64,000 bases of DNA from Macrothele yani (lineage: Eukaryota; Arthropoda; Arachnida; Araneae; Macrothelidae), in the NCBI GenBank assembly GCA_039090855.1, contig CM077022.1:73246971-73310970 (forward strand), in the 5' to 3' direction. Shown here in pieces: positions 1-11,400 of the stretch (position 1 is its first letter; each line of letters opens with the position of its first letter). The position numbers and the translations under genes were made by a program. The notes under the pieces were generated by a model. That model had not been told where the DNA came from. It saw only the letters and a program-made list of their open reading frames with translations, and did not search any database.

Positions 1-757
1 ATTTTTGCAACTGCCTCTTCAGAACTGCAGAGTGTGGTCCAGGAACTTGCTCACAAGAGCAAAATAGTGGGATTGAAAATTAACTTTCAGTAGACAAAAC
101 TGATGTACAATGCTTTTGCAAGAAATGAAGATTTATCGATTGATTGGGGAGAGCTGGAGATAACCAATACCTACATATTTACCTTGGACAGCAGATATCC
201 AGCAAAGGTCACATTGATGAAGAAATTAATCGACTTATAAAACTTGGCTGGATAGCTTTTCGAAGAAGCAGTACAATTTTCAAGAGCAATGTGCCATTAT
301 GTCTTTAAAAAAAGTGTTTAATCAATGCATCCTTCCAGTGCTTAGGTACGCAGCAAAGACGTGAACCTTTACTAAAAAATACATACAAAGACTGCAGTCA
401 ATTGAAAGAGACATGGAGAGATGCATGCTTGGTGTAACCAGGAGAGATAAGAAGAGGAACTTGTGGATAAGGAAAATGACAAGAGTGGAAGACATCATGA
501 TCAGAGTGAAATCCCTGAAATGGGAATGGGTTGGGCATGTTGCCAGAAGAACGGACCACCGACGGACAACCGAAATTCTAGACTGGATTCCAAGGGACAG
601 GAAAAGACCCAGAAGAAGACCACGTGGGAGATGGGTGGATGAAATGACATGGAGGCGACTGGCGCAAGACAGACCGTTGTGGAAGAAACTTGGGGAGACC
701 TTCATCCAGCAGCTGATTGATAATGGTTGTTATTGTTGTTGATGATTATATAAGCTG
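1..757 (+). pseudogene. RTE-type LINE relic, 3' portion (RTE-1)
   Basis: The translation matches the C-terminal half of the intact RTE protein found at 28511-31471. Recognisable pieces are the [15 protein letters not shown] and [20 protein letters not shown] segments near 413-530 and the RPRRRPRGRWVDEM segment near 605-645. The reading frame is broken by several indels and stops before position 413; only 413-742 stays open. The 5' part lies outside the window. The element ends in a degenerate trinucleotide-rich tail around 722-757, equivalent to the (ATG)n tail of the other copies. It is the most diverged RTE copy here and the only one on the plus strand. It cannot encode a working polymerase. 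Confidence 0.85.
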
Positions 758-1330
758 TGTATATTTGTGGTGCAGCGGCATGCCTTCCGGGCCCTTGGTT
801 AATGGTGGGCCCCTAGACTATAGCCCCGTTGGACCCCTCCTTAATCCGGACCTGCTGATTTATCTGAGTTGCATTATCGTGGCTACAGTTTGGATCAAGG
901 TTCTGGTCCGCTCTGATAACTGAAACCGTATCATTCAAGCAAGAAATTCTGCCATCGATTCTAGAATTGCCCAAATTCCTTTTTTTTTTTTTTTTTTTTT
1001 ATCTATAGATCTTCAGTAAAAATTCCCAGAACTTTTTACGTAAGCAAAAAGAATAAAAGATGCAGAATTGACCTAACATTTCCAGCAGATATGAAATTCT
1101 GTCTCTACAAAAGTAGGAGGCTGTGTATCCGACTAACTCCCTCATTCACGGTTTTGCATGTAGGTACAAAGCTTAAAATATTTCAAAGTTATGAGTTGTG
1201 ATCAATAAGTACCGACACTGGTTGCATGAGTTCGGAATTGGGCGACACAACAGGAAGCGGTTTGGCACAGGTTTTCCTTGTAACCTACTACGCATGTGCC
1301 GTGAGTCATATCTCACCCTGCTCGTCCGGT
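758..1330. other. Spacer, no gene recognised
   Basis: No coding region or known repeat is recognisable. It contains a homopolymer of about 21 T at 980-1000. Short open frames here have no motif support. Confidence 0.6.
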
Positions 1331-2860
1331 ATTTTCTTACGCTTTGCAACCGTAGGTTGAAGAAGCGTACATGCTCCAGCTTTGTCCGTCTGTCCGCCTG
1401 TCCGTCTGTCTGTCCGCACGAGAACTCGCGTAAAAATGGTTCGATTTCGATGAAATTTTAGTATGTGGTAGGGGACCACTGGGGACGAACCCTATTGAAA
1501 ATGGGCGAAATGGGGTCAAAGGTCAGGACATAGGAGCGAGATCCACTCCATTGCCGTTATGCGTCATAACTTACGTAAAAATGCTTCGATTGTGACAAAA
1601 CTTTATTATGTTGTTGCGGAGATACACTGAACCGATTCTGTTGAATATCATCGAAATGGGATCAAAGGTCAGGACACAGGAGCGAGATTTATTCCACAGC
1701 CATTATCCTTATACTTTGATTAAAAATGCTTCTATTGCGACAAAACTTTAGTATGTTGTTCCGGAGGTATACTGAACCAATTCTGCTTAATATAATCGAA
1801 ATAGGGTCAAACGCCAGGGCACACGAGCAGGATCTATTACACAGCCATTTTTAAATCACTTGAGTAATGATTTCTGGTATGTTGGAAGGCGTATCATAAT
1901 CAACGCATTGGATCATTTTACTAACTTGTTTACGCTTTCCAACCATAGGTTGAAGAAGCGTATATGCTCCAACTTTGTCCGTCTGTCTGACTGTCCGCAC
2001 GATAACTCGCGTAAAAATGGTTCGATTTCGATGAAATTTTAATATGTGGTAGGGGATAACCTGGGGACGAACCCTATTGAAAATGGGCGAACTGGGGTCA
2101 AAGGTCAGGACATAAGAGCGGGATCTATTCCATTGCCCTTATGCGTCATAACTTACGTAAAAATGCTTCGATTGCGACAAAACATTATTATGTTGTTGCG
2201 GAGGTACACTGAACCAATTCTGTTGAATATAATCAAAATGAGGTCAAAGGTCAGGACACAGGAGCGAGATTTATTCCACAGCCATTATCCTCATACTTTG
2301 ATTAAAAATGCTTCTACTGCGACAAAACTTTAGTATGTTGTTCCGGAGGTATACTGAACCAATTCTTAACCAATTGCACGTGATTTTTTAAACAACGCTA
2401 TGCGTTGTTTAAAAAATAACGTGGAAAGAGCGATGACATCGTCCATTTACATTATCTCCACGTATTTGATATATATGAACCAATTCTGTTTAATACAATC
2501 GAAATAGGGTAAAAGGCGAGGGCGCAGGATTTATTCCACAACCATTATCATCATAACTTCGCTAAAAGTGCTCCTATTGTGATAAAACTTTAGTATGTTG
2601 TTCCGGAGGTATACTGAACCAATTCTGTTTAATATAATCGAAATAGGGTCCAAGGTCAGGGCAAAGGAGTGAGATTTATTCTACAGCCATTATCCCCCAT
2701 AGCTTGAGTAAAAATGCTTCTATTGCGACAAAACTTTAGTATGTTGTTCCGGAGGGATACTGAACCAATTCTGTTTAATATAATCGAAATGGAGTCAATG
2801 GTCAGGGCACAGTAACGAAATTTATTCCACAGCCATTATCCTCATAACTTTGACTAAAAA
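1331..2860. repeat. Tandem array of ~147-bp units with two leader segments
   Basis: Units share the sequence of phrases GGTCAAAGGTCAGG, CACAG(C)CATTATC, AAAAATGCTTC and GACAAAACTTTAGTATG, followed by a CGGAGGTATACTGAACC stretch. The AAAAATGCTTC phrase recurs near 1576, 1722, 2159, 2306, 2564, 2712 and 2858, a spacing of about 145-148 within runs. Two longer leader segments, near 1331-1500 and 1931-2070, contain a TCCGTCTGTCCG-type run; they are about 600 bp apart, which gives a higher-order period. No coding potential is visible. A 22-bp palindrome (2377-2423) interrupts the array. Satellite-like or part of a non-coding transposon; undecided. Confidence 0.8.
2377..2423. repeat. 22-bp inverted repeat (3-nt spacer) inside the array
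   Basis: The left arm 2377-2398 and right arm 2402-2423 are reverse complements with one mismatch, around the spacer TAT. The arm core is TTTTTTAAACAACGC. The sequence just right of it (to about 2472) recurs in inverse orientation at 37165-37240. This looks like the fused ends of a small terminal-inverted-repeat element whose interior is missing. Confidence 0.75.
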
Positions 2861-3223
2861 TGCTTCCATTGAGACAAAACTGTCGTTGGACGTGCCCTCT
2901 TGAGCTCCTCAATTTTCTCCCAGTTTGCTCGGTCAAAGAGACCATTGCTCCCGACTTCTGTGTTCCGTGTGTGTATAAGGGTATGTGCTACCTTTCTTGC
3001 TACTTTTCCGAGTCGGAAAGTACATATTTACTTTTAATTTTATCAAAATATTAATTGCCGACCACGCCCTACTGCGTTTCTGAAGCGTGCGCCGAAGTAC
3101 ATGTTCCAGTGCCTGCTGTTCCTTTCCTGTATACCCTGTTCAAGTAATAAGCTGCCAGCAATCTTCCCAGCTACTTTTCAGCACCAGTAAGTGAATTTTA
3201 TACCGATATTTCTTCATTTTTCA
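2861..3223. other. Spacer, nothing recognised
   Basis: No motif-bearing open frame. A 64-codon frame at 2860-3054 has no recognisable domain and starts inside the tandem repeat, so it is taken as chance. Confidence 0.5.
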
Positions 3224-3233
3224 TCTCGGTGTG

Positions 3234-3436
3234 GCCGCCCCGGTGGCGCAGTGGTCTAAGGCGCTGGCCTCTGATCATTCGTCCGTAAGGGGTCCGGGTT
3301 CGAATCCCGGTCAGGCATGGATGTTGTGTTTGTCTTACGGCACTGGCTCTCTCCCTTCCCTGGAACCAGTGACCCTAAATTAGGGACGGGCGACTGCTTA
3401 TAGCCCATTGAGTTGCTCACGGTGGTCGTTAAACCT

Positions 3437-3469
<33 letters not shown>
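3234..3469 (+). mobile_element. SINE-1 copy (tRNA-derived), full length
   Basis: This is the best full-length example of the main SINE family. The 5' tRNA-like head has a perfect RNA polymerase III A box (TGGCGCAGTGG) and B box (GGTTCGAATCC). A tRNA-unrelated body follows, with the conserved phrases GGCACTGGCTCTCTCCC, GACCCTAAATTAGGG and GTTGCTCACGGTGGTCGTT, and the element ends in a run of about 30 A. It is flanked by a 10-bp target-site duplication, TCTCGGTGTG, at 3224-3233 and 3470-3479. The duplication and poly(A) tail indicate retrotransposition with LINE help. It encodes no protein. Confidence 0.95.
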
Positions 3470-3472
<3 letters not shown>

Positions 3473-3479
3473 CGGTGTG

Positions 3480-3840
3480 TATGTTTACATCTGCCCATCG
3501 TGACTTGCCTTGACTTCCTTCTGTCTTTTCTCCAGCATTCTATTCAGTTGCCTTCTGTGCTTATCTTCCTGTTATCTACACGCCTTCCCATTTACGTCAC
3601 CCTCTGATAGTGGTCCTTGGGTGAGGTCATCGTTACTGTTCTCCATCTGTTTCTCGCCGTTCTTCCAGTGACATCATTACCTCGCATCTTCCTATCGTCC
3701 GCCTTCTTTACGTGCCTTTTGCCATCTCCATCGTCTTACGCTCTCGATATTGTGCTGCTTTGCTTTACAGTTTCTGATTTGTACTATGTCTACTGCTTTT
3801 CTTCGACCACTGACGCCTTCTAGATGTACAATTAAAGGCG
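3480..3840. other. Pyrimidine-rich spacer, possibly PLE 5' flank
   Basis: T/C-rich sequence with no supported gene. It may belong to the 5' untranslated part of the Penelope-like element that follows, but no boundary is visible. A 30-bp direct duplication built on ACATAAGTTTTGCCATT sits just downstream, at about 3857-3904. Confidence 0.4.
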
Positions 3841-3894
3841 CAACATATAGACTCGAAACATAAGTTTTGCCATTAGGGACTCGGAACATAAGTT

Positions 3895-6084
3895 TTGCCA
3901 TTTGTGAACCAAAGTTCCGTGCCTTTAAAAACCCAAATTCAGAAAAAGGCATTGAGGAGAGGTCCGAAATTTCCGTACCCTATTCTGGGGTTGAACAAGA
4001 TTAGGGTAAGTACCCAAGCAGAAGCCTTATTAAGAACTTGCCTTCACCAGAAAGGGAACCCGCAAGGCATAACGTGGTTAGGGCTTTTAAGACTTCGGTT
4101 GATAAGCTGCATGATATGCACAGCCGCCCCGGTGGCGCAGTGGTCTAAGCGATGGCCTCTGATCATTCGTCCGAAAGGGGTCCGGGTTCGAATCCCGTCA
4201 GGCATGGATGTCGTGTTTGTCTTACGGCACTGGCTCTTTCCCTTTCCTGGAACCAGTGACCCTAAATTAGGGACGGGCGACTTCTTATAGTCCATTGAGT
4301 TGCTCACGGTGGTCGTTAAACTTCCAACAAAAAAAAATGATATGCACAATTACAAATTATACCGGAAAGAGATTAAACAATTGCGGGAAATGAGAAAAAA
4401 AAAACAATTTGTCAGTCGCTACAGCGGACAAAGCTTCCCAACTGATTATAATGGATAGGCACATATATATGGATAAAATGAAAGAGGCAATAGACAAAAT
4501 TCAGCATAAGGAAATTTCTTATGACCCCACGTCGGCAACTATATTAGCCGTGGCTAAATTAAAAAAATAAAGCGCATTACCTGAAGCCATCATTACCCGA
4601 ATGAACGCACCATGGGGTCCCAGAACTTCCGAAATTTTCGGTAAAGTTAAAACCCACAAAGTTGGGCATCCCTTTCGCACACTTGTATCAAGTGGTCATA
4701 GCCCCACGCGCCCACTCGAGAAAGCGTTGGCAAACTATTTGAAACCCCTGACCACGAGCTCAAGATATTCAACCAAGAGGTCTATACAGGCGCTGGATAG
4801 AATCAAGGCAGTTGATTTAAAGAGTAAGGACTTCATTATGGCTTCATTGGACGCGGAGGCGTTATTTCCTAATGTTCCCATTATAACAGCACACAGAATA
4901 ATTGAAGAAAAATTAACTAGCTTGGGTCAGGTACCGGCTGAAGAGATCCAATCTATTGTGACAGCCCTAAGGTTAGTGCATCGGAGATCATATTTCAAAT
5001 TCAATAATTGTTTTTACCAGCAGATAGAGGGGGTCCCCCATGGGCTCGCCGCTCTCACTGATCTTGGCGGAGGTGGTGTTACAATATTTAGAGGAATCTG
5101 TTATCCAGGTGTTTCGTACGAAACCACTATTGTATCTGAGATACATAGACGATGTACTGATCTTTTGTCCAACTAATCAAGACGACTTGAATGACTTTAG
5201 AGAATCGTTGTCAACTAGATTCCTTTCAATTAAGTTAACATGCGAAAAGGAGGAAGAGTGGTCCCTGTTATTTTTGGATTTTACGCTGCGTCGCACTCCT
5301 ACATCTGAAGCAGTGACATACTCAGTGTTCAAGAAACCATCTAACAAAGCTAGTATAATACCCATGGATTCGGCGCATCCCACTAGCCAGAAATTATTCA
5401 GCACTTAGGTTTTATCTGAAACGGGCGTTTGCACACTCGTCATCACATAGTTTGCGACGTAAGGAGTTGTCACGAGTTTACGACATAGCGCTTGGACACG
5501 GATACTCCAGGTTGACGGTAGATAGACTGCTGCGTGGAATAATGAGATCACTAGCATCTACGCTGCAGCGGGAGGGCCAACAACGTCAATTTATTGGTTT
5601 CATGGATTATATCCCAAATATTTTAAACATCATAAAGAGTGCATGTGGAAGAAACTGACTAAATATAGGAATCAAAACATCTAATATATTATCTATGGTC
5701 AAGAATGAAAAATACCCTACGTTAGTGGGCGATAAATACGGTGTATACCAGATTTCATTAAGAAAGGAGGACCCTGTGCAGTATCAAAAGATATATGTAG
5801 GATCTACAAAGAGAACATTGAGCACTCGTGTCAGAGAGCATCAATACAATGTTAAAATGGGGGCAGAATCTACAGCTTTGGCACGATTAGTGAATACAGG
5901 AGTTTATTACCTAGATTGGTCGGGTTATACATTGCTAGCGATACCGAGAACTGGTTGCAGTATACAATTTATGGAGAGTACGCACATCTTTAACCTGGGC
6001 ACCAGATGCTGCAATGATGATCTACCGAAATTAATTCCATTTCCCTGGAAGAGGTTGCTCGAGGATAACAATGAAAATGAGTAA
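3895..6084 (+). pseudogene. Penelope-like RT with C-terminal GIY-YIG endonuclease
   Basis: PLE proteins combine a telomerase-like reverse transcriptase with a GIY-YIG nuclease. Visible RT landmarks are an ADK...IIMDR segment (4427-4460), IFGKVKTHK (near 4634), SLDAEALFPNVP (near 4843), the EGVP/MGSPLS finger (near 5030-5055) and the catalytic box YIDD (near 5145). The endonuclease lies at 5695-6084: GVY at residues 16-18, YVG at 34-36, then TRVREH and a MEST segment that supplies the family's conserved Arg and Glu. Damage: SINE-1 at 4123-4336, TAA at 4568, a frameshift near 5036, another near 5405 and TGA at 5656. The fragments align end to end, so this is one decayed gene rather than several. 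Confidence 0.88.
4123..4336 (+). mobile_element. SINE-1 copy inside the PLE ORF
   Basis: It has the same A box, B box and body as the copy at 3234 and ends in a short A-rich tail. The 12-bp duplication ATGATATGCACA occurs at 4111-4122 and 4337-4348. It interrupts the N-terminal part of the PLE reading frame. Confidence 0.93.
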
Positions 6085-6121
6085 GTAGACATTACTTTGT
6101 TTGTTAGACCATCACTCTTGT

Positions 6122-6238
6122 GCCGCCCCGGTGGCGCAGTGGTCTAAGCGCTGGCTTATGATCACCCGTGAAGGGTCCGGGTTCGAATCCTGTGAGGCAT
6201 GTATGTTGTGTTTGTCTTACGGCACTGGCTCTCTCCCT
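6122..6238 (+). mobile_element. SINE-1 copy, 5' half (split by Tx1-A)
   Basis: The tRNA-like head and the first part of the body are present. The copy breaks off after CTCTCTCCCT (6229-6238), and the rest resumes at 13791. The left target-site duplication with the PLE is CCATCACTCTTGT at 6109-6121. Confidence 0.92.
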
Positions 6239-6442
6239 CAGTCACGTAATTTCGAGCTCCTGAAAAATTGAAGTTATTTTCTAGTTTATAGAGTTGTGTT
6301 TGTGTTTCAGCTAACCTGGTTTGTGTTTGAAGGTTTCAACTAACCTCCGGTGTCGTCCTTTCCTGTTGGTAAGCACTAATTTTGTTATTATACTCATTTA
6401 ATCACTTCGCAAGGCGTTTGTTTACCTTTTGCACGAATGCAA

Positions 6443-8424
6443 ATGGCGGCTTCCGGTTGCAGCAACCCAGCTGCTTCAAATCAGGAAGTACCTCTTCTTC
6501 GAGCTACGTCATTAACAGCAGGTGCAATGGTTCGTCACCACTTCGACCGAAGCATGACAAAATAGCTGAAGATCACTTTCTTGAAAGCAATTTCAATCAA
6601 GCCTTTCCAGCAATGGATTGCCAATCCCCTAATATGCTGGCCACGAGAAAATCCCCTATTGCACTTACAAATAAAAAGGCAGCTGACATGAGAAAACCTT
6701 CAGGTCAACAAAATGTAGAGGAAATGCTACAATTTCAATCTCCGCCCAAAGCTATACGTAGTTTTGCGCAAGCAGTAAATCCGGCAGCTGCATCGTCACG
6801 TTCAGCACTTTATTCTGAGTCAGTGGTAAATGTAAATGAGAAGGGAGTATCAATTGTCATTATGTCTGATTCGCCTGTGGGAAGGCAACATACGAGCTTA
6901 TTAAATCGTACTGTGCTTTTTGAAGCATTACCTCAAACTCCCATCCCAAAGTACCTAGAAGCATTGGAGCAATTACTTCCGAAAGAGGCGATGGAGGGAG
7001 TAACGCGATGCACTCGAGGTATCTCAGTGCTCTTTAAACAAGCATCGTCAGTTGAAAATGTTATGCAGCGTGAGATCACAATCAAATCCCGTACACTTTA
7101 TCCCACTACCCTGACAAATCACCCAGTGTGGATTACGTTTTACCCGGTACCGCTTGAGGTACCGGATGAGGCATTACTACTTACAGTCAATGAATGGTGC
7201 AAAGTCCTTGGCACAGTCCAACGAGTGTCCGACGCCCCAAGAGACTCTCCATACAAGCATGTTACAGGACTCAAAAGACAGGTCAGAGTGGTCTTCGCCT
7301 CTGAGGATGCCAAGACGGAGTGCCCAACTCAAGGAACTGTGATACTGGGAACGAGATCTTACATGTTCCAAATTTTCTCGGATAAATACTGCATTTATTG
7401 CCGTGCGGCTGGACACATAAGGTAACAATGCCCAAATTATCGAACAACAACTGAGGTCGTTCTTTCAACAGCTCCACAGAGAACGACAACCAAGCCAACG
7501 ATGGCTTCAACGACCACATCTATGACACCACATCAGTCAGCGGATAACGCCGGTGGAAATGAGGCTGTAGAGAACTCCAAATCTACTAAGGTTCTGGACG
7601 ATCAATTCTTGCATCCTGCAACAATACCTGCAATTCCAAGCGATATCATCAATGAACAGCCACCTGTTACTGATAGTGAAGGTGGACTTTCCATGGACAT
7701 CTGCATTCCTATCGTAGAAGAGTCTACAGACATTGGTACTGGTGGAATCACTCGTGATGAAACACAGACTCATATTGAAGAGTTAGAGGAACAACCACTG
7801 AACACTTCGTTAGTTTCAGTGCCAGAGACAGATGGAGAGATCACCACGTCTGCGAAACTTAACCTTCCAGCTGATTCAGAGCCAATGGAGCACACCACTA
7901 CAGATTGCCTCAGCATGTCAAAGCGTTGTGGCTCATCGCCTGATATAACTGAGCATAAGCGTTCAAAATCAGGAAAACTAACAACCGCTCATTCCACTGA
8001 ATCAGTGGATGGTGGAGTGAGTGGAGGACCATCCACTTCAACAGCTGGTTCAAAGCGAGTTATCACCGGACTAACACGTAAAGCAAGTACAGCATCAGTG
8101 CCGATTCCAGTGCATTGTAATATGAATGATCTAGTGGACATGTGTCCACGCCCGACGGAACCGTACTCAAAAGACATTTTGAAAAACTTTTTTACAGAGA
8201 AACAGGGGCAAAAGTGTTTCACCAAAGAATTTCATCAAGAGCATCCGGTGGACTTTGAAGCCGGATATAAACAATTACAAGCATATTATGAGTTTTTTAC
8301 TAAAGTCACTCCACAGAAGCATCGCCTTCGTTCGTATTTGCCACGTTACCAAGCTAAAAGTTCTTATTATTTATCAAACGCCGAGAAGCAGCTGTGTGAC
8401 TCGGTGAATGTCCAAACAAGTTAA
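6443..8424 (+). pseudogene. ORF1 of Tx1-A (RNA-binding protein with zinc knuckle)
   Basis: ORF1 proteins of such LINEs bind the element RNA. The likely start is ATG 6443 (MAASGCSNPAASNQ), because its Ala/Ser-rich beginning resembles that of copy B; a frameshift by about 6540 moves the frame. A globular middle region with ILFEALPQTPIPKYLEALE-like text (near 6920-7340) is shared with copies B and D. It is followed by a CCHC knuckle at 7390-7431 (Cys-x2-Cys-x4-His-x4-Cys), in which TAA at 7423 replaces a residue between His and the last Cys. The rest, 7426-8424, stays open and is Ser/Thr-rich before a conserved C-terminal block (DILKNFFTEKQGQKCF). The stop and frameshift make it a pseudogene. 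Confidence 0.8.
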
Positions 8425-11400
8425 CTTCTCTTCCTTCAATTGCAGAGGGTCATAAGCAAGAGAGTTCGCAAAAGAATTTGCGAACTCTCTTGCTTATGAG
8501 GATCTCTCCCCAACCCTGCCTGAAATCCTGTATTTGCAGGAAACCAATTGTACTCCTGTGACCCCGATGCACCGTTGGAGGGTGTGGCCATACAAATTCT
8601 TTCACTGTTATGGGAGTCGACCCGGATCAGAGGTTGCCATCGCAGTGCATAATAAACTCTCGTATACATTTGCTAGCATCAGGGAGATCGCACGATTTGA
8701 AGGCATCTTCTTGGCGCTTAGTATTATTGTTGCAGGTTTAACTTTTCATCTTTTTAATATTCATATGCAAAATTCAAATGCAGACGCACTTTCACTCATC
8801 GAAACATTAATTACGCTTTTCGAAACGATCCCATCCAACGATGTCATTGTTTTGGGGGCGATTTCAACTGTACCCTGCAGCCAGATCTAGATCGAAACCA
8901 CTCGACTGAGTATAGGATGGCCTTAGTTTCAGCTCTAACAACATTAGTCAACTATGCTACGTTAAGCGATGTGTATCGTGAATACCACCTATCCACTCCG
9001 GTGTTTTTCTGGAGGTCACCGGTAGCCACAGAGCAGGCGGAGGCTCACCTTGACAGATTCTACGTTTCTGAACATTTCTGTACCGCGGTCCAAAAGGCGG
9101 AATATCTCCCCACAATCTCCTCAGATCACTCCATATGTACAATCTCCTTCATGTTACCAACCACAAATATCCCGAAATATCATGTTTGGTCTCTTCCGGA
9201 TTACCTATTACAAGATGTGGAGTTCAACAATACAGTCACTCAGATTCTTCAAACAGCAAAAAATAATTTGAATTCTGCTGACGCCCCGATAACCCACTGG
9301 ACCACAACAAAAAATCAGATTATAGCTTTTGCTCGACGTTTTTCAGGGAGTTATAATTTTAATCGTTCCATGAAAATTGCACATTTACGAGCATCCCTTG
9401 ATTGTCTGGAAGTGGGGTCTGCCACCTATAGTTCAACAAAAGCAGCGTTAAGAAAACTTTTGGAACAGGACGCGGGCCAGGCACTGCGAAGGCTCAAGTT
9501 CCAGGAATTCACTAATGAGGTCCAGAATGTGTGCGCACTCGCTGGGGTTGAGCAGTGTCTCCATTCGAGGGCCTCCCTCACCCATCTTACTCTCCAAGAC
9601 GGAACCGTTACTAACGATCCTACTATCCTGGGCTCTGTGATCCACGATTATTTCCGTGAACGTTTTAACCCACCCCTACTTTCCTATAATTTATCCTCCC
9701 CACTGTTCGCCAACCTGCCCAAGGTTCCGTCTCATCTCTTTTCTCCCCTCATTTCTCCAATTTCTGACGTTGAGATAAAAAATGCTTTATCCACTCTCAA
9801 TCAACATTCAGCTCCTGGCCTTGACGGTCTCTCTACCTCTTTCTATCGTGCTTTTGCTCCGTTACTTCTGCCACTTCTACAATCTTGTTTTAATGCTCTT
9901 CTTAATGGTCACCCTATTCCGTCAACTTTCACCGTTGCATACATCCGCCTTCTGCCAAAGAAAGGAGACTTGCTCGACCTGAACAACTGGCGACCCATTA
10001 GCATCCTAAACTCCGATTATAAACTGTACACGAAAATTCTGGCCCTCAGACTCAACTCAGTTTTACCTCACGTAATACATGAAGACCAAGCTTATTCAAT
10101 TCCATCAAGATCTATTCATGATTCAATTCATTTAATTCAGAATATGGTCGTTCTGGCTGAGCAGCGGGTCGAGCCCCTGGCGGTGTTTTCACTTGATCAG
10201 CGCCAGGCGTTCGATCGAGTTGCACATCCTTACCTCTTTCAAACCTTACAGTTTTTTTGATTTCCAGACAGTTTTTGTTCAATTATCCTAAATCTCTACA
10301 CAGATTCCGTTGTCCACGTTCGTACTGCAGCACTGCTGTCTGGGGGTATACCGTTTTCTGCTGGTATTCGGCAAGGATGCCCCCTTTCAGGACAGCTGTT
10401 TTCGCTAGCCTTCGAACCTTTTCTTGTCCTACTCCGTAATGGACTTACACCATCCCCACTCTCATTAACTCCGTGAGTCGTCATCATGTGGCCGTGCTTA
10501 CGGCGTATGCTGATGATCTCACGGTCTTTATCCGCTCTGAATCTTCCTTTTCACAGCTATCTTCCTGTTATGCCGACTATGCGGAGGCGTCCAGGGCAGC
10601 GCTGAACGCAACCAAGTGCTCCGGGTTGTGGTGCGGGGCGTGGAGCTCCCGTACTGATCGGCCCTGGGGCGCAAATTGGTCAAATATCACTCAGCGTTTT
10701 CTGGGGGTCTCGGTTGGCCGGTCTTCACTCCGCACTAACAACAATAATATATCTCTTCTTTCCACTTTTCAACGTTTACTGGCGCGATGGAAACGCGTCC
10801 GAAACTGCATGTCGGTACGAGGACGGGTGCGAGTCGTCGCGACTTACCTTATTCCCCTCTTTCTATATAATTGGACGTCACAGGTTTTTTCAGCTACGTT
10901 TCTTTCCACAATCTATTCAGAAATCTCTTCGTTCATATGGCACAGGAAACACTGGGTAGCGCTGAGAGTCCTGTCGCTGCCGGTGCCATGGAGTGGAGTT
11001 AATCTACCAGATGTGGCACTGCGGTACAGGGCGACTCGGCTAGCATTTCTTTTCCGACAATACTCTTATCCACCCTCATCGGCTGTGCTCACTCTGGATG
11101 CAATTCTCGCTCCGCACAATATATATCTAACATTTAAAGTGCTATTAAAGATGGATCGACTCACTCTTCTTCCTCGACGTCTACCTGCAGTCGCAAAAGA
11201 AGCCATCAAATTCTGGAGGGAGTTGGCTTTACAAAGGCTTCCACCCACCTGTCTCCAAGAACTACTCGAAGAGCCTTTGTTCTACTCCACGACAGTTTAT
11301 CAACAATCAGGTGATCCCTTTGTGTACCCAGAATGGATTAAGGCTGGAATACTGACAGTTGCGCAGCTAGTGGGACCTGATCTCCAATGGCTCTCACTTC

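Noticed and set aside
3234..3330. A functional tRNA gene at the SINE-1 heads
   Set aside because: Perfect A and B boxes, but each is followed by the same body and an A-rich tail and is flanked by target-site duplications; these are SINEs.
3692..3952. 86-codon minus-strand frame ahead of the PLE
   Set aside because: Built partly on a 30-bp direct duplication and with no motif; the PLE is on the other strand.
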